In this document: positions 1-11,404 of the stretch, piece by piece
Numbering within the stretch: the first letter of the stretch is position 1
Layout: every line of letters begins with the position of its first letter
The notes under the pieces: model-generated
Databases searched by the model: none
The model's input: the letters and a program-made list of their open reading frames with translations, nothing else
Told to the model about the DNA's origin: nothing
Made by a program: the position numbers and the translations under genes
Assembly (NCBI GenBank): GCA_029204225.1
Contig: CM055096.1
Location: 63,066,240-63,130,239 of the forward strand
Source of the DNA: Diphasiastrum complanatum
Lineage: Eukaryota; Streptophyta; Lycopodiopsida; Lycopodiales; Lycopodiaceae
Reading direction: 5' to 3'
DNA: 64,000 nucleotides

Positions 1-215
1 CCTCCCGTAGTGGCTCTCTCACAGAAGTAATTTCTTTTGCTGGTTCTGCTGTTGTCTCTGAATCATCAGCAGTTGACAAATCTGAGCTTTGATTGATTGT
101 AAGGAATCTCTCATCTCTGGGTATGTAGATTTGGTCAATGGCAGGCACGGGCCTTTCTGAGTAAATATCTAGAGATACAATGACAAAAGGGAATGTCAGA
201 GCGCGCTCGCTCATG

Positions 216-270
<55 letters not shown>

Positions 271-1745
271 TCACTCACTGTAAGGGAGGGTGGTCAGACC
301 TGTCTTGGCATGCTGGCGGCCAGTGCGACATCGCCTAGGATATGGGTGCTCACTCGATCCACCCAAAACAGGTCTGAGCAATTCCCTGTCTCGATCAGGA
401 TCCCCAAGGTCGTTGTAAGTGTCGTAGTCGTAGATTCGATCCCACTCTCTTCGTATTCCTTTTCGATCACCTCTTAAGCTCGCTAGCTCTTGCTGACGCA
501 ATTTGCTCAAACCTTTGGGTGTATCGTTTGGCAAATAAGCCTGCACTATTGCAAAGCATGTATAAAACAGTGACACTTTCCAGTTCTAGCTGTGGCCTGC
601 TTTGAATACACATGCTTGATGTGTACTGTGTGTGTGTTGTGAGGGTTTACGTGTTTGATTACGTGTGCAACTAATTAATATCAAAAGAATGTTTCGAAGA
701 AAAAGCAATTTGAGATAATGAATGCCAATAAACTAGCTTGATCACCTTGCGAACGATGGATGCAAAGTACACTGCCTTGTTTATATTCGGGGTTTCTTGT
801 TCTAACAGTGGCCAATGCAGTTAAAAGCAGCTACCATCAAAGGACGCGAATGCAGATCAAGATTACTGCGAGCAGGTGTGCTTCATTACCTTATTGCTGA
901 AGAAAACGCGAGAATTCGCACATTTGGAGGAGTTGTATATCCATGAATGACATGGGAATTTGATCGTGCTTCTGCCCTGTATTTGGATGGTGCAGGATTC
1001 AAGGTAGAACTCTTTGCTATGATGATTTTCCATAACGAAAGCTCCAGGTAAACCAAAGTCCGAATCTACGTAAAATCTAGCCATATACTTGAATTTTTGG
1101 GTACTTTCCACAGACTTTATGACACGCATCTTGGAACGCATTCGCTTTTCGAGTTTTAGTTTCTCCGTTGCTTTCCCGGTCTTTGTTTCTGCAGACAGCA
1201 AAGTATCCCAATTATACTCTCTCTCTCTCTCTCTCTCACACACACATACACACACACACACACAGCACAAACGATGGTATCATCTGAGCATTAATAAGCA
1301 TGTAATTATTTTCTCAAAGACTACCTGGATCCATTTCTACGCTAATCAATTGCATCAGCACATTTTCTGCGATCCAGTCCTCCCCATCTTCCTCCAGATC
1401 CGCGCCGCTCTTGACTTGCAGTATCAAGCAAACTCTGATCTCTACTCTGCGCCGCTCACTGGAAAAGATATGATTGATAGAACGTCTCATCTCAATCAGC
1501 CCACGAGCATGATCTGCCGCTACACTGCGCACAGTTCCCAGGGGAGCTTTTCTAAATGGTTCCCCAGATTGTCCCAATCCTGCCACCACACTAATTACTT
1601 TCCTGAATTTTGGAAGTTTTGTTTGATGGGTAGGAGGCGCTGGTCCATGAGATGATGGGGTTGAATTGGGATGAGTGAGAGCATAGTTATAGTGCAACAC
1701 TTCGCTGTTGCACAGACTCGAAATCCCACATACTTGCTGAAGCAT
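1..1745 (-). CDS. LOX: Lipoxygenase, 5' part of gene (four exons, probably plastid-targeted)
   Basis: Lipoxygenases add O2 to polyunsaturated fatty acids, the first step of oxylipin and jasmonate synthesis. Four exons read on the minus strand: 1745-1325, 1188-890, 540-300 and 168-1, running off the window. All junctions use GT/AG and phases agree (1, 0, 1). Exons 1-2 form the PLAT/LH2 domain; visible motifs include [34 protein letters not shown] and FPCHSWIYN. Exon 3 starts the catalytic part with [34 protein letters not shown] and RPVLGG; exon 4 has IYIPRDERF. These are family hallmarks. The first ~85 residues are Ser/Thr/Pro-rich and basic before the PLAT domain, which suggests a plastid transit peptide (inference). 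The Met at 1745 is the first in frame with exon 1. The iron-binding C-terminal half lies outside the window. I see no stop or frameshift, so the gene may be functional. Confidence 0.92.
216..279. repeat. Compound (CT)n(AC)n microsatellite in LOX intron 3
   Basis: A (CT)n run to about 236 is followed by (AC)n to about 266 and three TCAC units. It lies wholly inside the 131-bp third LOX intron (169-299). Predicted small ORFs over it are repeat artefacts. Confidence 0.95.
1216..1264. repeat. Compound (CT)n(CA)n microsatellite in LOX intron 1
   Basis: A (CT)n tract is followed by an interrupted (CA)n tract with one CATA variant. It sits in the 136-bp first LOX intron (1189-1324), near the acceptor, in the same order and orientation as the repeat in intron 3. 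Confidence 0.95.
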
Positions 1746-1895
1746 GATGCAAACTAAAGTTATTGTCTGCTACTGCCTGAATAGTGTGGGATCACCCAGT
1801 TATCACTCCCACAACGCCTTCCAATTCAAAACTATCTTAATATAAGGACTAGTAATTTCTGTTGCCAATAATACTAAGAACGTAATTCGACTGTT

Positions 1896-2041
1896 CAGCT
1901 CTATCTGGTTATAAATCAACTATGCGTGATCAACAAGGACTATTCACTCCAGGAGCAGCTTTCTAGCTCAGCTCTCTCTGATTATAAACCAACTATGCAA
2001 GATCAACCAGAATGTTCACGCCAGGAGGGTTGGGATTCTAG
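1896..2041. repeat. Two-copy 73-bp tandem duplication upstream of LOX
   Basis: The block beginning CAGCTCTATCTGGTTATAAA at 1896 recurs, diverged, at 1969 and ends at TTCTAG near 2041. Both copies share TATAAA(C/T)CAACTATGC and a GATCAAC motif. It lies 150-300 bp upstream of the LOX start codon, so in the likely 5' UTR or promoter. Confidence 0.8.
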
Positions 2042-2116
2042 ATGCCCTCAACGAGAGATATATCAATTTAAAAGAGCTGTATTACTGCTGGGGTATGATC
2101 AGTAGAGAAAAGACGG

Positions 2117-2128
2117 ATATATATATTT
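2117..2128 (-). promoter_or_regulatory. Candidate TATA box for LOX
   Basis: The minus strand reads AAATATATATATCC about 375 bp upstream of the LOX start codon. An AT-rich TATA-like element here would place the transcription start near 2085-2095 with a 5' UTR of about 340 nt. Only position and composition support it; a start nearer the ATG, or a 5' UTR intron, is equally possible. Confidence 0.3.
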
Positions 2129-2278
2129 GTTTTCTTCGGGGCAAGAGAGGGGTTGTTGGGGGAAGGCAGCTGTTGCGCAAGAATCAACTTGCCACATAGG
2201 TATGCAGAAGGCATAGGCAGGACGTATGCTTTGTTGGGATTCGTGGCTAAGTCGTCGCCACAGACCAGAGCCAGCGAG

Positions 2279-2281
<3 letters not shown>

Positions 2282-2323
<42 letters not shown>
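2282..2323. repeat. (GA)n microsatellite upstream of LOX
   Basis: About 21 uninterrupted GA units followed by GAAAGAAAG. Seen from LOX it is a (CT)n tract about 540 bp upstream of the start codon. CT-rich tracts are frequent in plant promoters, but nothing here shows a function. Confidence 0.95.
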
Positions 2324-2327
<4 letters not shown>

Positions 2328-2410
2328 AAGAGTGAGAATGTGTATAATGGCGTCATCCAGTAAGTCTTCAGTCTTTAGGCTGCCTCGGCATCTCGGCAGC
2401 AGCACCGTTG

Positions 2411-2505
2411 CCATGCATGCTATTGTTGCAAAGACTTGGCAGGAAGCGAGCGAGCAAGCAAAGCATGCATGCCATGTTATTGCAAGACTTGGCAGCAAGC
2501 AAGCC
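2411..2505. repeat. Imperfect 53-bp tandem duplication
   Basis: Two adjacent units each contain GCATGC, a TTATTGCA-like segment and AAGACTTGGCAG(G/C)AAGC, spaced 53 bp apart. No coding potential is evident. Confidence 0.7.
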
Positions 2506-2671
2506 GAGGTCATGAATGACTTTTGTAAACATTTTTTTGTCAAACCCCAAAGCCCCTTGACTTTTTAACTCTGCCGGCAGCTAGAAAAATATGAGATGCC
2601 CTGCCCAGGAACATTCAACAAAAGGAAGAAGGTGATGTTGAGGCACTCACTCTCACTGTCTTTTCTTTTGT

Positions 2672-2975
2672 AAGTGGGTTGGTTTCATGTAACTTCTTAG
2701 TTTTTTCCTTTTTCATGAAAAAACAAGATGCGCCTCCCACAATGGAATTGTGAGACTCCTCGTACAAGTGGGTTGGCTTCCTATACCATCTTAATTCTTA
2801 TATTCACTTTTTTCCTTTTTCATGAAGAAACATGAGGCGCCTCCCACAATGGAATCTTCACGCCTCCTTCTGCAAGTGGGTTGGTTTCCTATACCTTCTT
2901 AGTTAGTAAAATCACTTTTTCCTTTTTTGTAAAGGAAACAGGAGGCACCTCCCACAATGGAATTTGTGTCTCCTT
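2672..2975. repeat. Three-copy ~100-bp tandem repeat
   Basis: Three diverged head-to-tail units start at about 2673, 2767 and 2875. Each begins AAGTGGGTTGG, passes through CTTTTTCCTTTTT and ends with a conserved CACCTCCCACAATGGAAT-like block. A reverse-complement-like relative of the block (GTGGGAGGTGC) lies at about 3026. No ORF is associated, so it looks like a minisatellite or part of an unknown repeat. Confidence 0.85.
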
Positions 2976-3600
2976 TTTTTTTTTTTTAGTCTCGTGGTAA
3001 AATTTTTTTACATGCACCTTCCGCGTGGGAGGTGCTAAAAAAAGGTGTATGACAAAAAAATCATTAAAAAAAAGTAAAAACTGATTTTACAGCAGGGAAG
3101 GACGCCTCCTCGGGGCATTTGACCCTAGTTGGAGGGCGGAAGCACTTCCTAGGCAGAATGCCCTCCGAGGGTGATACGCCCCCCCCTCCCCAAACATGTA
3201 CTTTTCATTTCTAACCTCCAAGTTCATACAACTCTCAAAGTTACTTTGTTTTTCATTCAAGTTCATAAGTGCACTTGCAAATGGTTTATTGAAATTGTCT
3301 TAAGGAAATCAATTCTTTGCAATATGAAACTTGGTAGATAATTAAAATAGTTTATGACCCTCAATAACAAACATTCATATTAAGTTTGTTAAACAAAATC
3401 CAAAGAGTAACGGTACTTATTGTAGCATGTATGTCTACTTTCTAAAATTAAAAAAAAAAAAGCAATAAAAAGCGTAAGGCTTTTCATTAAATATGTCAAA
3501 GTATTCTAAAAGATTTCTTTCATCTCATCATTACTCAGTAAAATCACATAAAGAAGACTGTAACACTATAATATCTTCTATGTTTCAGAAAGCATATGAC
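2976..3600. other. AT-rich spacer without recognised genes
   Basis: After a T-run and GC-richer blocks with repeated GCCTCC/GGAGG words (3020-3190), the sequence is AT-rich with A-runs. I see no gene. Confidence 0.6.
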
Positions 3601-4720
3601 TAATATGGTTCAGGCTGAAAAGACACATGACATTGTGATAAGCATCATTCAATTGTTATATCATATTGTATAGAAGGATATGGTCTACTAGATTTCAAAG
3701 ATCAACACGATCTACAAAGATTCATGGGCACCCCACACATGGCTGTTAATGACAAGTACTCTTCATATATTAGTAGGTGTGCAACTTTTGAATTTTTTTG
3801 GGCTACACATAAGTGGGTAACTCAAACTAGACTAAAGGAAATACATGAGAGTCCATATATTTCCATTGAATTTCTTAATGATGAGAGCATTAATAGAGCA
3901 TTAGAAAGACATTCATTTGTGAAGATGACCTTTCTAGGAGAAGGTGGTAGGGAAAATTTGTATTTATGTAGCTAATGGGAATAATAGAAACAACCTCGGC
4001 CACCATATATGAGGGTATGAATAAAAATGGTAGACAATATGCAAATTGGAAAATGCAAGTTAATCGACATAGCAACTAATGGAACTTCCGTTATCTCAGG
4101 AGTACATGAAGGTGTTGTTGCCAAAATTGAAAAGGAAAATGCTATACTTGATGGGCGTAATTGAGAGACCCTCGCATTGATAGATGCTTTAAAGGATTTT
4201 GTGAAGCTCAGCTACACTGATAGATTTGCCAACAAGGATTACTTGTGGGTTGAAAGATCAAGAAATAGAATAAGGAGATGCTAGAAATGTTAGCTATTTG
4301 AACATTACAGATTCACAAAGTCAGGTGGTTATCTCGAGGACAAGTTATGGAAACTTGACTAGTTAAGTTGATGCCACCTATTTTAGAAGAATCAAAAGGT
4401 ATCATCTATTTATGGTATGCTAAAGCCACAATATTGCAAGAGTAATTTTGTGTGTACTTGCTTGCAGATATTTTATCAAAGCTGAACTTTCTAAACAAAA
4501 AGTTCCATGAAGACCATGTTGAGATCACCAACATTGGTGCTTATATTGACACAACCATAACATTGTTAAATGAAAGGTTTTTGTCCAAAGCACCTAGTTG
4601 CACAAGGGACCAAGGATACGATAAAATGACATATGGGGGGAGTAGGAGTGACGTAAGGAAAGAAAGAGAGGAGAGTGGTGAGCAGGCCTGCATTTTGAAG
4701 CCTTCCTAGCCCTTCACACC
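3600..4720 (+). pseudogene. Decayed hAT-like transposase (ZNF862/C17orf113-type)
   Basis: Several frames together resemble the middle and C-terminal parts of ZNF862-like hAT transposases: IHESPYISIEFLNDESI (3840-3900), the catalytic-core-like segment KLIDIATNGTSVISGVHEG (about 4055-4110), RWLSRGQVMETL in another frame (4320-4360), and YLLADILSKLNFLNKKF followed by HVEITNIGAYID (4455-4560). Frame changes and stops separate these blocks, so it cannot be translated. The zinc finger and the dimerisation C-terminus are not visible. Terminal inverted repeats were not found. Identification rests on motif order from memory of the family. Confidence 0.6.
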
Positions 4721-5279
4721 CGATTTTCCATTCATAGAAATGCATTTTTATTTTAACCTTTCCAGTGGAAAGTTTGTTAATCTAAGAAATTTTTTAGAGG
4801 CCCTTCAAATTTAGTGAAATCTTTGATAATGAAACTTTCTTTTGTTTAACACCTTTCACCACGAAGTATATACTTGCCCTTTTGTTTAACACCTTTCACC
4901 ATGAAATTTTTGGGGGGCCCTACTAAATGGATGGATAATATGCCATGCATCATACTCCATGCTAAAAAGATTCTATTTCACATTTTTTAACTAAAAAATG
5001 TTTATTTGGGAGGATGCACCCATGCAACCCCTTCTACCCCCATGCATAGGCACAAATGTGAGACACAAATATATATATATACATATATACACATGCCCTT
5101 CAAAATTGCCAATTCATGGACTCTAAGAACACGACTTGATGCATGATTTCTTCATAATCTCAAACTTCATAACATTTAACTCTTTTCAACAATGTCAAAA
5201 GAATCTTCCAAGTAAATCCTTTACATACTAGAATGGCCGCTTGGCCCATTCCATTGCCACCTAGCACCAGTTTTACCTC
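4721..5279. other. Spacer with small duplication and AT-rich tracts
   Basis: A ~39-bp tandem duplication (CTTTTGTTTAACACCTTTCA at about 4840 and 4880) and an imperfect (TA)n run near 5070 are visible. No gene is evident. Confidence 0.55.
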
Positions 5280-5599
5280 TATTATTATTAATATTATTAA
5301 ACAGCGCTCACAAAGAACCAACAGTTTTTGCAAAAAATGCGAAAAAGCCGAAGAAGCCAAAAAAATGCGACAAAGCTGAAGAATACAAAAAATGCGCAAA
5401 TTGTCGGGAAACTTCAAACAAGTCAATTTGTTGAGAAAGTAGACTTTGGGAAAGTTGACATCGGAAAAGTTGAAGGAACACTGCCATCGACTTTTTGTGT
5501 ATTTCTACAGATTGTGTGACAATATGAGTAAAAATGCAGTGATATGAATGGAAACAAATTAACATGGAATTTAGGAGAGTAGAGGAGATAAATCCAACA
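5280..5599 (-). repeat. Copia A1 3' LTR (partial, approximate limits)
   Basis: On the minus strand a G-run polypurine tract (complement of 5598-5606) is followed by TGTTGGATTTATCTCC at 5599, the expected PPT/LTR junction. The same junction occurs at 42599 in copy A2. The distal LTR end is not recognisable, so the 5280 limit is arbitrary. Confidence 0.5.
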
Positions 5600-7137
5600 C
5601 CCCCCCTTAATTTGGATCTATGAATGCCTTGATCTTCAGACTAAGCAATGCACAAAATCTGTTGTGTGCATTAATACTTAATGCCTTTGTAAAAACATCT
5701 ACAACCATGTCCTACGTTCGATAATATGTTAAGCTTATCTCTCTGTCGAGAATTTTGCCCCTGACATAGTGATATCGAATCTCAATGTGCTTACTCCTAC
5801 AATGAAATCTAGGGTTGGCCGATAAGGCAATGGCACTCTGTTTATTACAAAATATGATTGTTGGGGTAGACTATCTGACAGTAAATTTCTCAACCAAAAT
5901 GCTTCTTTAATAGATTGAGAAGCATCAATGTACTCTGTTTTCTGTAGAGGAAAGAGCAATAGAGGTTTGCTTATGACTGTTCCAAGATATAGGAATGCCA
6001 TTGAGGAAGAATGTATATCCAAATGTGGATTTACGAATATCTACATTTCCTCCCCGGCTTGCATTGAAATATCCACTGAGCCGATGAAGATTGTCGTTGT
6101 CGACTTCTCCATAGCAGATGCACTGGTCCGTAGTAGCTCGAATATACCTCATGACTCTTATGAGAGCCTTCCAATGAGTGATGCCAAGATTAGCCATGAA
6201 TTGGCTGAGTGAGCTAACTGTGCAAAAGAAAGGATACTCTCTCATCTGAGGGCATTGGTCTTTCGACAATCGCAGGCCTGGATCATCGGTGAGTGAGCTA
6301 ATTTACAATAGATTAGATTATATTTGATGAAGGTATTGTGAAGATACATTTGTTGAGAAATATAGATCAGCCGTCTTGCTCTATCTCTGTGGATTTGAAT
6401 GCCCAGACAATAGTGAGCTTCGCCCAGATCGGTCATGTCGAATTCAAGAGACAACATTTGTTTAGCATCCTTCACCATGTTGGTATTGTTGCTGAAAAGC
6501 AACGTGTTGTCGACATACAAGGTGATGATAATGAAAGAATGCTACACTGACTTAAAGTAGACATTGGAATCGGCAGTGCTTGGTTGGAAACCATGTTGGA
6601 TGAGGAATGTGTTAATCTTCTAAAACCAAGGTTTGGCTGATTGCTTCAAGCCATAAAGTGCCTCATGGAGTTTACAGACAAGATGCTTCATACCTTCGTG
6701 AACGCATCCTTCAGGCTATAACATGATGTCTTCTTCGATGACTCCATTCAGATAAGCTGTCTGTACATTGAACTGATGTACTTCAAGGTCTGTTGCTGTA
6801 GCATACGATAGGAGAGTTCAGATCGATCAATGCTTGCCATACTAGGCTGAAAATCTCATTATAGTCGATGTTGGAATCTGAGCAAATTCTCGTGCTACTA
6901 GTCGTGCCTTCCTTCAATCAATTGTTCCATTGGAGTTGTACTTGATCTCAAAGACCCATTTGCAATTGATAAGATTGGAGCCAATAGGAGATTCGAGGAA
7001 TGACCATGTCTGGTCCTTGATCAGAGAGGAATACTCTTTGTCCATCTCTTCTCTCTAGAGATTGGAGTCTGGTTGGCTAAGTGCCTCTTCAACAGTCATC
7101 GATTCCTGCATTAAAGTCAGACAGACTCAGGAGTATA
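5600..7137 (-). pseudogene. Copia A1 reverse transcriptase and RNase H (decayed)
   Basis: Minus-strand translations give the copia RT: KWVFEIKYNS near 6960, VQTAYLNGVIEEDI near 6740, CKLHEALYGLKQSAKPWF near 6640, YVDNTLLFSNN near 6500 (YVDD catalytic motif degraded to YVDN), and DMTDLGEAHYCLGIQIHR near 6410. RNase H follows with RVMRYIRATTDQC, RLSGYFNASRGGN, STFGYTFFLNG and SIALSSTE (5925-6180). Several frameshifts and stops make it non-functional. The RT N-terminus is interrupted at 7138 by gypsy-1; the upstream part resumes at 12309. Confidence 0.9.
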
Positions 7138-7842
7138 TGTTAGAGCGTTACTCCCTGTCCCAGTTATTTACAATTTTCAAAGACACATGTACGTTTTGTA
7201 ATTATTGTAATTACTAAAATGGCTAAGTCACCGGGTTGTGGTGACTTTTGTAAGTAAATGGTAAATAAATTATAATTAATTGGCATTGGACCTCGGAGAG
7301 TCATGCTTAGCTTTGGCATGGGGTATTGGGTCATTTATTAGGAGTGGCTGGACTGACCTCCTAGAAAGTAGAAGAGTTGACTAGTCAATGGGACACTTGT
7401 CATATGCTCACTGGGACACTTGGTCCAGTGAATGAGTGACACATATCAGGGTTGACCGGTCAAACACGACACATGTCACATGTTCACAGGGACACTTTGT
7501 CTAGTGTATGAGTGACACATGTCAGCCTACTCACTTGCCTATGTGTCAAAGTACTGCCAAGTGGCAAGTGTCGACTGTGCATGGGATTGGCCATGTGTCG
7601 ATGTTAGGAAAGGTCAGGGTTAAGGGGTGCTTGAGGATTGTGCATAAGTGAGCCTAGAGAGAGGCATTCCTCATCATAATCTATGCAGCAAAGGTTGAGA
7701 GGAGACAAGGCAGCCAACTCCACCATGTTTTGTGTGCTCTGATGTTTGTACATGCAGGGAAATAGACAAGGATTGACATTGCTGATTGTTGTGCACAGGA
7801 TAAGCTAGGTTTTAAGTGAAGTTTCAGATTTGGAGTATGAAA
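7138..7842 (+). repeat. Gypsy-1 5' LTR
   Basis: Begins TGTTAGAGCG and matches 11405-12308. Its end aligns with the terminal TGACA of the 3' LTR (here TGAAA). The primer site follows after two bases. It is about 200 bp shorter than the 3' LTR because it lacks a 198-bp duplication. Confidence 0.9.
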
Positions 7843-7844
7843 TT

Positions 7845-7856
7845 TGGTATCAGAGC
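7845..7856 (+). other. Primer binding site, initiator tRNA-Met type (gypsy-1)
   Basis: TGGTATCAGAGC, the standard plant retrotransposon PBS complementary to the 3' end of initiator tRNA-Met, two bases after the LTR. Confidence 0.92.
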
Positions 7857-7869
7857 TTAGGTTTACGTT

Positions 7870-8245
7870 CGAAAGAGGGTTGCCAAAATCAGAATCAGAT
7901 TTCAACGACGCGGATCAGAATCAGATTTCAACGTCATGGATCAAGATCGAATTTCAGCTGCGAATCAAGATCAAATCTCAGATTTCAACTACAAATCAAG
8001 ATCAAATTTCAATTACGACGCATGATCAAATTTCGAATTTTGGATCAAATTTTGATTTCAGAATCGCGATCAGATTTTAAAACTCAGAATCGGGATCAAA
8101 TGTCAGATCAGATTTTGATTTCAGAATCGGGATCAGATTTCAGAACTCAGAATCAAAATCAGATTTCAAAATTCGAAAGCAAGATCAGAATCAGGTTGCT
8201 ATTGCAGATTGAAATCAAGTTACAGTTGCAGAATCGAATCAAAAA
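7870..8245 (+). repeat. Degenerate short-unit array in gypsy-1 leader
   Basis: Variants of AATCAGATTTCA and GATCAAATTTCA recur roughly every 20-25 bp through this 375-bp stretch between the primer site and the gag region. All three frames stay partly open because of the repetition, giving RFQ/KIKFQ-like peptides that are unlikely to be real protein. Confidence 0.8.
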
Positions 8246-9119
8246 CTTTTTTTTTTCTAAAAATTTTGACCTCTAAGCAGGTGGACATGTTTGCAACACT
8301 ATCAACATGGATCCGTTGGAGGGTTCTAGCACCGAGATACTGAGAATTGAGGAAGTGGCAGCCAAGGTGGATTCTATGGAGGTGATATCTCAACAAATCC
8401 TTGAATGTTGAAGACATCTCGGTCCTCACAAGAACCGGAAGCGGTATGATTGTTTAAGTGTTTTATTTTGTGAAGGGCTTGCATGGAAGTCACAAAACCT
8501 TTTGTTGTAAAGAACCAGACTCGTGGCCTCCAAGGAGCAGTGCAGATAGCTCTATTGTTGAAACACGATAATAAGGTTCAGGCAGTTTTTTTGGCTCTTG
8601 GGATACCAAAGGCTCAAAAGGATTAAAGTCAATCTGTGCAAAGGCAAGTTTCAAGTGACCTGAAAGGAGGAGTAGGGGCTTCCGAGGACAAAGGATTGTA
8701 TGGGCGGTCTGATGTCCAAAGAAGTCAGCGTCCTTCAATGCGACAAGTAGCTGTAGCTTCTAGGGACAACGATTGTATGGACAATCCGATGTTCAGAAGG
8801 GGCCAGCAATCTTTGTTGCTAATGCCGCAAGACCAAGAGTTTTCCAAATGAGAAAGTTTTGCTTTGGTTACTTGGTAGGATGCATGTGGAAGGAATGTCC
8901 ACGGAATCCAATGCGGACTTCATGCAATTTTCTAGTGAAGTAGGCACAAGCACCTATGGCTATTGAAGAGCTGGAGCAAGATGAAGTTCAGGGAAGTACT
9001 CTTTATCTTGTGAAAGTGTCGACGATCAGGTAAGGTTGATGTTATTTTTTCTGCCACAATTTTTGAAAACGATGCAACATATGTATCAATTTCCAGGTAC
9101 TTCTTGATTGTTATGACTG
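8246..9119 (+). pseudogene. Gypsy-1 gag region (weak)
   Basis: Position between leader and protease predicts gag. A short segment with IEEVAAKVDSMEVISQQ (about 8345-8400) resembles the coiled start of a gag, and a duplicated-looking block (AGGACAAAGGATTGTATGG at 8686 and AGGGACAACGATTGTATGG at 8762) follows. No zinc knuckle is legible. Confidence 0.4.
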
Positions 9120-11404
9120 GACAGTGAATGTGTGTCCTGCTTGACACTAGGTCTTCTCATAACGTACTTGACTTTGATTGAAAGGTTGACTGTGAGCACA
9201 ACCATCCATGTACCAGTACACAATCGTGAGGGCTCATGGAAAGGGTAGCTGGGGGAGGTTTCAGGGTTGTGGATATGCCATTAACCATTCAAGTTAGGTT
9301 AAGAAGTTGGATATAAAGATAATGTGTTTGGCATGCTTTGATGTGGTACTTGGGATATGTTGGCACGTAGTATGGAAGCTCTACATCACTTGGGTACTCA
9401 CATGTGCGAGTTCCAGCGCGATGGTAGAATCCATTCACTTTAAGGTGAGCCTGATGTGCCTTTAGGACCTTTGATCATGGCAGCTTAGTATTTGGGAGTT
9501 CATTGTAAGCATATGTGTTTTTGTTTTTGTTTGATATGTTTACTGCTAGTTCCAAAAGTAACATATGGCAAGAACAAGTTGACCTACTTATGGACCTAGA
9601 CCAACAGATGGGTCTTGGCATATGTGTGTGGGCTTATCAATACTTAAACTCCCCAGGGGCAAAAGATGGTATGGGACGCCCAATGTTCAAGGAGTTTGTC
9701 AAGCATTGATATCCTATTGCGCATATTGATGATCCGGTATTGTACGGTGCTACTATTTTAGCAAAGTTGTTTGAAAAATGGATATTAGTAACTCAGAGTT
9801 CATGAAGTGCATGTGCGTAAGACTGCCTTTAGAACTTGTTTCGGTCAGTATAACTTTTTGCTTATGCCTTTGATTGACTAATGCCCCAACAACATGTATG
9901 ATGTTGATGAACGATGTACTCAGACCATTTATGGATGATGTTTTGGTTTACAGTTGTGGTGATGTGTTGCATGTAACTCACCTTAGAACTGTTTGTCAAC
10001 CCTGAGGGATAACATCTTGTTTGCTAATGATAATAAAAGATGTGTTATCGTGTTAGTTGAAGGCATAAAACTGAGACCAAGAAAGCCGCTATTCTCCTTC
10101 CATGGCCTGTACCTACGGACTTGACGGTATTGAGAGGCTCTCTTGGATTGTTTGGGTTTTATTGCAAGGTGTGAAGGGTTGTTCACACATGGCTGCACCT
10201 TTGACCAATATGCCATAGAATAATAAGTGGACAGAAGTTCAGCAATGAAGTTCAATGCTTTGAAACAAGTTGTGGCTGACTTTGTCACATTAAAGATAGT
10301 AGGCTCTCATAAACCATGTCATACTAACGGATGTGAGTAACATCGTCGTTGGGACAATTCTAATGCAAGAGTGTAGGCCAGTGACCTTGTGAGTGAGAAG
10401 CTCAACCCTATTCAGAAGAGTTGTATGTCATTGTCCATGCTTTGAAAGTATGGAGGCATTGTTTGTGTGGTGTGGGTTTGTATATGCCAACCATGACATT
10501 TTTATGTATTTCTACAATTAGCCAGGTGGGCTGAATTGATGCAAGAATTTCACATGAAAATTCGGTACATGAAAGGTATTGAAAATCCTGTGCCTGATGC
10601 ATTATCTCGTATATTGTATCAGATGTCTTTTGTGGTCATAGAGAATGACCTAATTGCTGAGATCAAATAGATTCAGCAAGAGGATCCTCATTGTTCATTG
10701 TAAGAGGGTGTGAGAGAGGTAAATCTTGGCCAAGTAGAGTCTCAAGGGAGCTCTGATCTCTTTGCTCACACTTGCTTGAAGTATACCATGGTAGATGATA
10801 TAGTTAAAGGAAATGGCAAACTCCCCATTCCAGTTAGTAAAGGGTTGTGTAGGGAGATTTTGCATTTATGTTATGATAGTACTGGTGCTAGTCATCCTGG
10901 TGTGGATTGGACCTATGAGATGATCCTATGTAACTTTTGGTGGCCCAATATGGTTTTAGGCCTACTAATCTTGTTACGGTGGGAATTCTTCAAAGCGCCT
11001 ACTAGTACGGCTGATTTCTAACTCTATGAGTAAGATGCTTGAGTTAGTTGAAAAAATTTAAGACAAGCAATCGTGGTGCTACTGAGAGCCGAGTGTGATC
11101 GCCAGTAGTATGAAATGCTGGTTATCATATGAGGCTTGATTAGGCCAATTGTTGTTGACAACTCCAGTTTATGAAGATGAATCAGTTGTGACTCTATTCA
11201 GGAGCACGTAGAGGAGATCCATGAGCCAACAAGGATATTGGATAGGTGGGAGAAACGTCTGTGTAACCGCTTGATCTTTGTTATATTTAGTTGCTTGGCA
11301 TAGAAGACCTCTTGCAGATGCTGCCTTGGAGACTGCGCATAGTTTGTGTGCACAATACCCTAGTTTGGTCATCGTGGACCATGTCTTTTTTGAGTGGGAA
11401 GGGA
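9120..11404 (+). pseudogene. Gypsy-1 pol: protease, RT, RNase H, integrase, chromodomain remnants
   Basis: In order: protease VLLDTRSSHN near 9135 (DTG active site changed to DTR); RT with LTNAPTTCMMLMNDVLRPF near 9875-9930 and the catalytic region FMDDVLVYS; RNase H and linker with ELYVIVHALKVWRHC near 10410 and ELMQEFHMKIRYMKG near 10535; zinc-binding integrase start with SHPGVDWTYEMILCNFWWP (10890-10945); and a chromodomain-like tail with WHRRPLADAALETAHSLCAQ near 11295. Stops and indels separate the blocks and the integrase core is largely missing. The reading runs straight into the 3' LTR at 11405. Confidence 0.8.

Noticed and set aside
193-477. ORF of 94 codons with Ser-Leu and His-Thr repeats
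   Set aside because: Translation of the microsatellite on the strand opposite LOX exon 3; a shadow ORF.
2099-2356. ORFs rich in Ser-Leu or Arg-Glu over 2282-2323
   Set aside because: Direct translation of the (GA)n tract.
7870-8245. Possible CRISPR-like array
   Set aside because: Units are degenerate, spacers are not unique, and the array is in the leader of a plant retrotransposon.
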